The notes below the pieces were generated by a model that saw only the letters and a list, made by a program, of their open reading frames with translations, was not told where the DNA came from and did not search any database. 64,000 nucleotides of DNA, taken from the NCBI GenBank assembly GCA_007753675.1, contig CP036432.1, positions 284,394 to 348,393 of the forward strand, given 5' to 3'. The position numbers were made by a program, and so were the translations under genes. Within the stretch, counting starts at the first letter, position 1; every line of letters begins with the position of its first letter. The stretch comes from Stieleria magnilauensis. GTDB taxonomy: Bacteria > Planctomycetota > Planctomycetia > Pirellulales > Pirellulaceae. Positions 57,684 through 64,000 of this stretch are shown one piece after another.

Positions 57684-58700
57684 CTAGAAAAGTTCCGGCT
57701 GAGACGGTTTCTCATGCGGTCGTTGACTAGGAATGGTCGCGACTGGTGCCGGCGTTGGTTCGACAGTTCCGTTTGGCTGCTTGGTTTCCGTTGCTGCACC
57801 GTTGAATGTGGTGCCCAGAATCAGATCGGCGGCCTTCTGGGCGGCGCCTGCGGCTCCGACAACCAGGCGTTTATCACCTTTGAGGACATCGATCCAGCTT
57901 TGCAGATATGATGCCGATTGCTCGATGGTCGGTGGACTGATCCCGGCTGCGGCACACAAGAATGCTGCACCCATTTCGGCAATCAATTCTTCGCGGCTGT
58001 AGTCCGGTGATCCAAAGGGTGCGAGTTCGGTATCCAGGCCTCGGTTCAGTCGGTCGCTATGGCCGGTCGAATGCGAAAGTTCGTGGAATAAGGTGCCGTA
58101 GTAACTCTCGCGGCAATCGAATCGCTCCGGCTCCGGCATGTGGACGCTGTCGGTACTGGGGCGATAAAACGCCCGCCGACCGCCATCATGGCGAATTGTG
58201 GGTTTTGACTCGTATCCGTCGACAATGCGTTCCGCTTCGGAAAGTGGTTCGAACGGGATCGCATTCCGATCATCTTTCGGTGCATCGGAAATTTCGATGC
58301 CGTCAATCTGTTCGGCATTGAAAGCGGTGTAATGTTTCAGCATCGGGATATCGATTGGCTCGCCGGTTTACTTGTCCTTGGTGGCATACAGTTTCCAAAA
58401 TGTGACCAGGGAACCCTTTTCACCTTTGCGGACTTGGCCGCCGGCAGATTGGGCTTGTTTGAAGGTCATCCAGTAATCCGACGAATAGCCCGACTCCCAG
58501 GATCGCATGCCAAGCAACAAGACGTTGATTCCGCGGTAGCGTTTGCCGCTGTCCAGATTCTTCGGCCAGCCATCGCCGGTGCCGCTTTTGATCGGATTTC
58601 TCCATGGGGCGGTGCCCTGCTCCAAGTAGTCGATGATCCGGTCGGTCACCTCCTGGTAAATGTCGCGTTGCGGTATCTTTCTGTGCTTTCTCCTCGCCAT
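57684..58700 (-). pseudogene. ArdC-family antirestriction protein split by an in-frame TAA
   Basis: Residues 1-110 (58700-58368) are the ArdC N-terminal ssDNA-binding domain (DIYQEVTDRIIDYLEQG, APWRNPIKSG). A TAA at 58368-58370 interrupts it, then the same frame continues as TGEPIDIPMLKHYTAFNAEQ. An internal ATG at 58343 opens the zinc-metallopeptidase half, with TLFHELSHSTGHSDRL and ELIAEMGAAFLCAAAGI. ArdC proteins protect incoming plasmid DNA from restriction. One base change (to AAA, GAA or CAA) would restore a normal ~337-residue protein. It may be a fresh pseudogene or a split gene translated as two polypeptides. The hairpin leader at 58701 precedes it. Confidence 0.85.
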
Positions 58701-58724
58701 GCCGCCCTACCTTTCGGTGGCGGC
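58701..58724 (-). promoter_or_regulatory. leader hairpin with ribosome-binding site in the loop, copy 2
   Basis: It is identical to the element at 56692-56715: GCCGCC-ACCGAAAGGTAG-GGCGGC directly followed by ATGGC. The identity extends a few bases outside the stem while the further flanks differ, which points to selection or recent copying of the leader. Confidence 0.7.
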
Positions 58725-58850
58725 GGTCTCCAGAATTTGTACCATGTGCCAGCCCTTTCTCTAACATTGATTCATAGTTGGTGTCTAACACTTGCCATGG
58801 TTTCGACGGAAGCGTCAACGGAAAACCGCCGACGCCCCGTGAGTTCCACC

Positions 58851-59525
58851 CTACGCTTCCTCAAAGACCATGCACGTGTCGTGCAGTCCTGGAATGAAGG
58901 ACCGATTGTAAGTTCGCCGTGAAGATGTATTGCCATGCTGAAACCGGATGATCTCCGTTGTGGCTGGCCACAGTCCCTGGTCGATCGCTCGAGCCATGAT
59001 CAGCTGTGACAATGGTTGATAGCGTCCCTTGACACTGAATCCACCAATCAAAACGGCGATTTTTCCTTTGGGCGCCAGGACCACGCGGCAGTTCTCAAGA
59101 ACGATTGCCATGCGATCGAGAAACGCATCGAGCGATGGAGCATTGGACAGGCAATTCGGGTCCTCGTTGTATTTGATCATCGACCAGTATGGCGGGTGCA
59201 TCCAAACGAAGTCTACTTTGCCGAAACCAACGTAGCTGGACGGATCAGCCGCATCGTCGCCTTCGCGAATATCCATGCTTGTGCAGGTAATCTGAAGCTC
59301 TCGACAAACATCTTGGCAGGTCCCGCTCCCCTTCATTGGATCGAGGACATGGTTGGGGTTGTAGTAGTTCAGAAGATCGCGGATCAGATACCCACCACAG
59401 TTTCCACGGTAGCGACTTGATCCATAGGGTCCGCGTTTCGCATTCGCGTGGATGCTTGTCAGGTGAGGCACCGAGCTCGTCGTCACTGGTGCGGCGGGTA
59501 ATGAGATTTGAGGAAGTGGTGTCAT
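58851..59525 (-). CDS. site-specific DNA methyltransferase (amino-methyltransferase type)
   Basis: The 224-residue enzyme has SAM motif I DPMKGSGTCQDV near residue 62 and a motif IV variant VWMHPPYWSMIKY near residue 107. The usual [DN]PPY is HPPYW here, a form seen in phage and plasmid N4/N6 methyltransferases. It then has LDRMAIVLENCRVVLAPKGK and IAVLIGG. No restriction enzyme gene is adjacent, so it looks like an orphan protecting methylase. The ATG at 59525 follows AAGGAGAAAACACC. The frame is open much further upstream but only through the repeated leader. Confidence 0.82.
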   Translation of the reverse strand: MTPLPQISLPAAPVTTSSVPHLTSIHANAKRGPYGSSRYRGNCGGYLIRDLLNYYNPNHVLDPMKGSGTCQDVCRELQITCTSMDIREGDDAADPSSYVGFGKVDFVWMHPPYWSMIKYNEDPNCLSNAPSLDAFLDRMAIVLENCRVVLAPKGKIAVLIGGFSVKGRYQPLSQLIMARAIDQGLWPATTEIIRFQHGNTSSRRTYNRSFIPGLHDTCMVFEEA

Positions 59526-59658
59526 GGTGTTTTCTCCTTCTTGCTGATTGACCATGCAAGCGAACTCCCCGCCTGGTCGCCGTCGGTGCTGCAAGGGTTT
59601 TCGCGGCCCCGCGACCGGCCGAAGACAAGCGAAGCGATGTTCTGCAGGCAGGCCCTTG
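59526..59658 (-). promoter_or_regulatory. conserved 5' leader, copy B (MVNQ leader plus CAAGGG...CCCTTG block)
   Basis: It is the counterpart of 55656-55786. The block 59592-59658 is bounded by CAAGGG / CCCTTG and contains TCTTCGGCCGGTCGC, then a GC-rich part and ATGGTCAATCAGCAAGAAGG before the methyltransferase ATG. The upstream ATG is in frame with the gene (10 codons before it), so it could also serve as the true start. Confidence 0.55.
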
Positions 59659-59743
59659 TCTGCAGAGACGGCAAGGCGGGAAGCTGCAGGGACAGTCAAT
59701 CGGGCACGAGGAGAAATGAAATGAATGACGACTACAAAATCTG

Positions 59744-60232
59744 TTGACAGAACGTGACGATCGGTGGCACGGTGCGTCCATGGATCCAGACACCGCATTT
59801 TCCGAGATGATGGAGGCGTTCGTCCTCGGGGCGTACGATGAATCGGCCGAGTGTGCGCAAAACCTTGCGACGTGGCTGAACAACGGTGGATTCCCACCAA
59901 CGTTCCAAGTGTCAACGGCAACACGGAATCGGTTGAAGATCACCGATCAGATGGCCAGAGAGTTCTGCAGAGCGGCGTGCCGACTTGTTCTTGATCAGCA
60001 CGAAGCGGCGTGCGACCTGCAGATGCTACCGTTCGACGGCGGCGAAATCGTCACCGGCCAAATCGGCGACGCACCGTTGCGCGGGAAGATCGTTGATGTT
60101 GATCCTGACACGTCCGAGGCAGTGATTCCGCTGGCACAGGCCAATGTCCTTGTGACCGTGGAAATAGAGGGCCTACGCAGGCTGGTCGGCGACGTTCCCC
60201 ATCCAGCTCCACATGAACCCGAAGAGCCATAA
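59744..60232 (+). CDS. small acidic protein of unknown function
   Basis: The product (162 residues from TTG 59744, 150 from ATG 59780) is not recognised. A helical half holds MMEAFVLGAYDESAECAQNL and MAREFCRAACRLVLDQHEAA, and the C-terminal half is strand-rich (IGDAPLRGKIVDVDPDTSEA). An ATG at 59724 with GAGGAG just upstream encodes MNDDYKIC and then TGA, which overlaps the TTG start. This could be leader coupling, or a one-base deletion that cut off the original N-terminus. Confidence 0.55.
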   Translation: MTERDDRWHGASMDPDTAFSEMMEAFVLGAYDESAECAQNLATWLNNGGFPPTFQVSTATRNRLKITDQMAREFCRAACRLVLDQHEAACDLQMLPFDGGEIVTGQIGDAPLRGKIVDVDPDTSEAVIPLAQANVLVTVEIEGLRRLVGDVPHPAPHEPEEP

Positions 60233-60352
60233 TCGGCAGCGTCCCACACTGTGTTCTTGATCTGGCGATCGAGGGGATTCCCAAAGAAGCGCCCACGGGT
60301 GCGTATCCGTCACGACAAGCCACTCGGTTGAATCGCTCGGGATCCAGCTTGA

Positions 60353-60973
60353 TTAAAATGTTGGGCCATGTTCCCTGATGCTGACACAATCCTCCCTTCC
60401 AAGGATGATGTGATCCAACACCGAGATTCCGATCAGTTTCCCCACCTCGGTCAGTTGTTCGGTCACTCTGCGGTCTTCGCGACTAGGGGTTGGATCTCCC
60501 GATGGGTGGTTGTGTGCCAATAGAATACTGCTCGAAGCATCCTTGATGGCTGGTCGAAAAACCTCTCGGGGGTGAACGAGAGACGCATCGAGGGTGCCCA
60601 CCGTGATCTGATGCGAGTTGATCATCCGCAATTTGGTGTCGAGCGTGACAACGTGAAATTCCTCCTGCAACCCCTCGGCGATCAACCGAGCAAAGTGCAG
60701 TCGGCAAAACGCCACCGCTTTGTGTGTCGACGTGAGTCGTTCGTTGTAGTTGGCTTTCGCCTCGGCAACACGTCGCCCCAACTCGATCCCGGCCATCAAC
60801 CGCTCATACGCAATATCCGTCAAGCTCAACTCGGCCTTAGCGGCCTCAACGATCTCGCGGACATTTCTCTCTGCAACGCGACTGAACTGCGATCGCAGCA
60901 CGAGAGCCAACAGTTCTTGGTCGCTTTTTTTCTTCACAACCGTACACTGCCACAGCTTGTGCCAGACGATCAA
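60353..60973 (-). CDS. RadC/JAMM-family protein
   Basis: The 206-residue protein has the RadC domain with the JAMM metal motif LLAHNHPSGDPTPSREDRRV near residue 155 and the end LDHIILGREDCVSIREHG. RadC-like proteins are frequent on plasmids and phages; their biochemical role is not settled and the old DNA-repair assignment is doubtful. The N-terminal helix-hairpin-helix region is shortened compared with chromosomal RadC. It is the last clearly intact gene before a 1-kb decayed stretch. Confidence 0.87.
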   Translation of the reverse strand: MIVWHKLWQCTVVKKKSDQELLALVLRSQFSRVAERNVREIVEAAKAELSLTDIAYERLMAGIELGRRVAEAKANYNERLTSTHKAVAFCRLHFARLIAEGLQEEFHVVTLDTKLRMINSHQITVGTLDASLVHPREVFRPAIKDASSSILLAHNHPSGDPTPSREDRRVTEQLTEVGKLIGISVLDHIILGREDCVSIREHGPTF

Positions 60974-61440
60974 GCGTCAAAGATGCTGACCTGGTCGGTC
61001 TTCAACTATCGGCGACCTAGTGCAACAAACTGTCGTTTACTGGACGGTGGAATCGCTCCAAATTCCCCTCAACTATTTGGTCACAACAACTTCGTGGGCC
61101 TGAGGTTCAGCGTCGTTTGAAGTCACACGAAACAGTTTTCTGGCATGATCTTGCGGGAACCCATATTGCCATGACGATGAAACAAAGCATGATTCGGATA
61201 TCAAGCCAAAACGTACACCGATTCATGTACTCCACATCAAGTCGAAATTCATTCAATAGATATGTCGTATCGCGACATGATCCACGTCACCCTCCGCGAA
61301 TCGCCGAATTTCACGTCGAAGCCCAAATAGCCACGCTTCTCAGTGTCTCTCAATCCGACAAGCCACAGGTCGACCGTCCAAGGCCCTACTTTCGGATACG
61401 GATTCGATTCAGTAGGCGGCGTGACTTTACGACAGCCTAG
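60974..61440. other. 467-bp gap, no supported gene
   Basis: Short frames on both strands lack family features. A minus-strand frame at 61249-61518 looks protein-like near its end but overlaps the PIN remnant on the other strand. The region looks like degenerate DNA. Confidence 0.45.
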
Positions 61441-61662
61441 ATCAACCGTTCCGTTAGAATTGACCGCGAAGAGTGCCCGGGGCATTGGATTTCGGTCTAT
61501 GACGCCGCATATTTGCAACTGGCGATCGATTCGTCAGCAAAACTGATCTCGATCGAGGAAAGACTCACGCGTGCTGCCAAAATCGTTCATGTCGATTTCT
61601 GGGATGAATTTTTGGATCCAGCGGCTCCGGAGCCACTGGAAACCAACGTGAACGTTTTTTGA
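61441..61662 (+). pseudogene. C-terminal remnant of a PIN-domain (VapC-like) toxin
   Basis: The frame is open from just after a TAG at 61438 and ends at TGA 61660, with no start codon. It encodes CPGHWISVYDAAYLQLAI, then SSAKLISIEERLTRAAK and a Pro-rich tail. The block S-V-Y-D-A-A-Y-L followed by K-L-I-S-I-E-E-R-L is the last third of VapC proteins, carrying one catalytic Asp. The N-terminal two thirds and any antitoxin are gone. Confidence 0.6.
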
Positions 61663-61799
61663 CGTGATCCAACGTGCGAGGCGATGAGCAGGTCGTTCTA
61701 CCGACCCCCGAAAAACCTTGCTGTAAATCTTTTTACTACTGTTGACACATCGAACTTCATCGGCAATGATTGTGGAACTTCGGCAGCAATGCCACTGCT

Positions 61800-62023
61800 C
61801 ATTCTCAACTTGATAACTGGAACCCCTCCACTCAACACCGCAGCCAAGCGGAGTTGAGCCACGCCGTGACATCCCACCAAACCGTGAGTCGTTACATGCA
61901 CCGAGTGCAAGGCGCGGTTGCGAGACATCCCTTGTGGATGACCGGAACTGACCCCCTAGGGTGCATCAAATTCCTTGGTGCACTTGAACACTGTGGGGTT
62001 CCTTTCAAATTGCAGGTACTGCA
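61800..62023 (+). ncRNA. hairpin-rich intergenic stretch, candidate structured RNA (possible retron msr/msd)
   Basis: Several hairpins follow each other. At 61831-61858, CTCAAC/GTTGAG encloses an AC/GA internal loop and CGC/GCG. At 61926-61940 there is CATCC-CTTGT-GGATG. At 61944-62002 a nested structure has outer pairs GGA/TCC and ACCCC/GGGGT and inner GTGCA/TGCAC. This density is unusual for the window. It lies upstream of the HTH and reverse-transcriptase genes, where a retron RNA could lie. Clear a1/a2 flanking repeats were not found, so the call is tentative. Confidence 0.3.
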
Positions 62024-62314
62024 GTGATGAATAGTCATGTGTGTAGGATGAGTTTTCGGCCATCAGTTCGTTTTCAGGCAATGCGGGATAGCGTTATCGC
62101 GATCCGCAGAAAATTGTCTTCGGTGCGTGGTGGCCGAGAAGTTCGGGGGGTTGTGAAGGACGCAAAACAGATTTGCCAGGCAATCGAGAAATTGACGGCC
62201 TACGGTTCGATCTGCGATGCGGAAAATCTGGATGATGTCGAATGTTTGGTTGAAGACCTCGTGTCCCAGCTGGCAGTTTTCATTGACCGGATTCTTACTT
62301 TCCAAATTCGGTAG
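62024..62314 (+). CDS. small helical protein of unknown function upstream of HTH-RT genes
   Basis: The 96-residue product is helix-rich (REVRGVVKDAKQICQAIEKL, DVECLVEDLVSQLAVFIDRI) with a basic first third. No family is recognised. It ends 49 bp before the XRE gene on the same strand and could belong to that unit. The start is uncertain because ATG codons at 62024, 62027 and 62048 are all possible. Confidence 0.45.
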   Translation: MMNSHVCRMSFRPSVRFQAMRDSVIAIRRKLSSVRGGREVRGVVKDAKQICQAIEKLTAYGSICDAENLDDVECLVEDLVSQLAVFIDRILTFQIR

Positions 62315-62363
62315 TTGGTGGTGTCCAATGCTCTCACAGACCGTTATTTAGGAGCTTTGCGTA

Positions 62364-62753
62364 GTGAAAATTTCGATGGGCAAAGCCATACGCATTCTTA
62401 GACAAGCGAAGTCGTTAAACACGACGGAGCTTTCAAAGAACTGCGATATTTCTGTTCCGTATCTGAGTCTCATCGAGCGAGACGCTCGCCAGCCCTCGCT
62501 CGATGTGCTCGGAAGAATTGCTAAGGGACTAGACGTTCCGATTGATGTGTTCATCTCGATCGGAGCGAATGTTTCACTGGATAAATCCTCTGAAAGAGCC
62601 AATTGCTCGGAGCTCATTGGCGATGCTGTCCAAGAATTGGCTGAAATGGAAACACGGCTCGATGCGTTACTCTCCGGCAGTAAAAACTCGGCTAAGTCCA
62701 CCCGATCTAACCGTAAAAAGGCTGGCGGCGGTGGCTCAGGTCGACCCAAGTGA
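62364..62753 (+). CDS. XRE-family helix-turn-helix regulator (retron-associated candidate)
   Basis: The 129-residue protein has a canonical HTH_3 domain in residues ~5-65: AIRILRQAKSLNTTELSKNC, then DISVPYLSLIERDARQPSLD and VLGRIAKGLDVPIDVFI. A helical linker (LIGDAVQELAEMETRLDALL) and a basic Gly-rich tail follow. The start is GTG 62364 with AGGAG upstream, or ATG 62376. It overlaps the reverse-transcriptase gene by about 90 bp, which implies co-translation. It may repress its own operon or be the effector of an HTH-type retron system; the latter is inference. Confidence 0.8.
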   Translation: MKISMGKAIRILRQAKSLNTTELSKNCDISVPYLSLIERDARQPSLDVLGRIAKGLDVPIDVFISIGANVSLDKSSERANCSELIGDAVQELAEMETRLDALLSGSKNSAKSTRSNRKKAGGGGSGRPK

Positions 62754-63777
62754 ATTGATGCGATACGCCGGTAACACGGCAGTGATGTATCGCAGCGCAC
62801 GAAAGCAATGGGATGGCAAAAAGCATCGTGTAATCCGTCCAATGAACAAAAAATTTAAGAAGATGTCAAAACGTCTTCACAAATTCTTCCAGAGGCAACC
62901 GTGGTGGCATGGTGCGGCCCACGGAAGCATATGCCACCGTTCATGCTTCACCAGTGCCGCTCGACACGTTGGACAACGTCATGTATTCACGAGAGATGTC
63001 GAAAACTGCTTCCCTTCGATTACAACGGACGCCCTTTATCGCCAGTTATTGCTCCTGAGGTTCAAACCCGATGTCGCAGACCTACTTGCAAAATTAATGA
63101 CATGCGACGGTACGATTCCGCAGGGATGCCCAACTAGCACTGACGCGGTAAACTTATTTTTCGCAGGGCTCGATCAAAGGTTAGCCTCGACCGCAGCCGC
63201 AATGGGAGCCCAGTACTCCCGCGTTGTTGACGACGTCGTTGTCTCAGCAAAAGACAAAGACGCAGGACAGATAGTCATCAACCGAGTTGAACATGAATTC
63301 GAACGGCTTGGGCTGAAAACAAATTTGAAGAAGAAGCAGACAGATGGCTACCGTGGACCGCATCAAAAGCGGCATGTCCATGGGCTCGACATATCGAGCA
63401 AACGCGGCGTTCAAATTTCGAGACAATGCAAGGAGAAGGCTTTGGCTGTTGCTCAAAGTTATCTCGATTCCTGCAAATCGGCTACACCACTCTCACTCGA
63501 ATCCATTGCAGCCAAACGAGAGAGAGCGATGGGATACATGCAGCATCTCCGCCAGGGCACAGGATCCACGTTTCGGCAATTAGACCAGAAGGTAAAGGCG
63601 GGGGATCGAGCCGTGCAGGCCAAACTTAGACGGGTCGGTGTCACGTGCCGCAAAAATCGCTGGTGGATCATTCGAGGCCCCCAAGACCGAATCACAAAAG
63701 CAGCAAGAAATATTGTTCGCGAAGTCGCTCGTCAGTGGCATGCAACCAAATACAGCACCCCCTCGTCTTCGCCATAG
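62662..63777 (+). CDS. retron-like reverse transcriptase
   Basis: The 371-residue protein has an N-terminal LAAVAQVDPSELMRYA helix region and an R-x-I-x-P block (KKHRVIRPMNKKFKKM). A segment SAARHVGQRHVFTRDVENCF follows, with the retron X motif (NAxxH-like) directly before motif A (DVENCFPSI). Motif B is TIPQGCPTSTDAVNLFF, and motif C is YSRVVDDVVVSA, with VVDD instead of the usual YADD. RHVHGLDISSKRG occupies the place of the retron VTG motif. No intron-maturase domain follows. ATG 62662 is chosen to include the N-terminal helices. With the upstream HTH gene this resembles the HTH-containing retron type. Confidence 0.82.
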   Translation: MRYSPAVKTRLSPPDLTVKRLAAVAQVDPSELMRYAGNTAVMYRSARKQWDGKKHRVIRPMNKKFKKMSKRLHKFFQRQPWWHGAAHGSICHRSCFTSAARHVGQRHVFTRDVENCFPSITTDALYRQLLLLRFKPDVADLLAKLMTCDGTIPQGCPTSTDAVNLFFAGLDQRLASTAAAMGAQYSRVVDDVVVSAKDKDAGQIVINRVEHEFERLGLKTNLKKKQTDGYRGPHQKRHVHGLDISSKRGVQISRQCKEKALAVAQSYLDSCKSATPLSLESIAAKRERAMGYMQHLRQGTGSTFRQLDQKVKAGDRAVQAKLRRVGVTCRKNRWWIIRGPQDRITKAARNIVREVARQWHATKYSTPSSSP

Positions 63778-63918
63778 TTTGGTGGCAACAAGAGGGTGCA
63801 TTCCCATTTAGTTGACGTTTTTGCTAGCAACCCGTCGGGGGCTTGGCCGCTATTTCTGGATCCGGTGATGACGGTATCTTGGGCGATTCAAGGATGATTT
63901 CCCACTCGCCTAGCAAGG

Positions 63919-64000
63919 ATGCCGACGACAATGCATGGACTAGACATGGGGCAAGAGAATGGTGAACGGATTGAGTCGGCCGAAGAAATGCTCGCGCTCT
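63919..64000 (+). CDS. start of an unidentified gene (partial at window edge)
   Basis: An open frame begins at ATG 63919 (or 63931, 63946) after GCAAGG and runs to the window end, encoding MPTTMHGLDMGQENGERIES and AEEMLALW-like helical sequence. Only 27 codons are visible, so neither the start nor a function can be fixed. The preceding 63778-63918 holds nothing recognisable. Confidence 0.3.
   Translation, partial: MPTTMHGLDMGQENGERIESAEEMLAL

Noticed and set aside
59526-59924. N-terminal extension of the methyltransferase up to 59924
   Set aside because: The extension passes through the repeated leader block and has low-complexity Arg/Pro/Ser sequence; a good ribosome-binding site precedes the ATG at 59525.
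61249-61518. 89-residue minus-strand frame
   Set aside because: It overlaps the PIN remnant on the other strand and has no recognisable family or ribosome-binding site.
62662-63777. Group II intron maturase or diversity-generating retroelement RT
   Set aside because: No maturase X/En domains or intron domain V-like sequence is seen, no template/variable repeat pair was found, and retron-type motifs precede motif A.

Overview
This 64 kb window looks like a chromosome segment of a marine-type planctomycete, family Pirellulaceae (Rhodopirellula / Rubripirellula-like). The evidence is a high-GC background, a DUF1549/DUF1553 plus DUF1501 gene pair, Tat-exported propeller proteins, and three large exported proteins that begin with the planctomycete LEPR-XLL-type leader and carry dockerin type I repeats. 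Short dispersed palindromic repeats typical of this group lie between genes. No rRNA, intact tRNA or CRISPR array was found.

Positions 1-34300 read as ordinary host chromosome. In order they hold the end of a fatty-acid oxidation multienzyme gene and an acyl-CoA dehydrogenase, a patatin-like lipase, an IS4-family element with clear target duplication, the ergothioneine pair egtB-egtD, a ThuA-domain protein and a methionine aminopeptidase. These are followed by a secretin-N/GspE/GspF operon (type II secretion or type IV pilus-like), an exported haem peroxidase, the DUF1549-DUF1501 pair, a repeat-rich decayed stretch (23.3-24.3 kb), an NHL propeller protein, a CBS protein and an M50 site-2 protease. 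The stretch closes with a universal stress protein, a phospholipase D-like protein, a dual-specificity phosphatase-like protein and a single-chain fusion of a sialic-acid mutarotase-type propeller to a sodium:solute symporter.

From about 34.4 kb to the window end the character changes to accessory DNA. It opens with a degenerate tRNA-like fragment and a HEPN-type gene. A giant dockerin/RHS-repeat gene follows, cut in two by an IS1380-family element with perfect 19-bp ends; removing the element and one 6-bp duplication restores a 2560-residue reading frame. Next come a vanadium-haloperoxidase-like exported protein and a complete three-gene ABC-three-component (ABC-3C) defence-type operon. A MobF/TrwC relaxase-helicase opens a mobilisable module with a PIN toxin-antitoxin pair, two DNA methyltransferase-like genes, an ArdC antirestriction gene split by one in-frame TAA, a RadC protein and small unknown genes. 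The last 2 kb contain a PIN-domain remnant, a structured intergenic stretch, a small helical ORF, an XRE-type regulator and an overlapping retron-like reverse transcriptase.

The most interesting points are the retron-like HTH+RT unit with a hairpin-rich upstream region, the ABC-3C operon, and repeated 5' leaders inside the mobilisable module. One leader type is an identical hairpin that holds the ribosome-binding site in its loop; another is a repeated MVNQ-type leader, in two cases preceded by a conserved inverted-repeat block. They suggest shared post-transcriptional control of the antirestriction and methylation genes.
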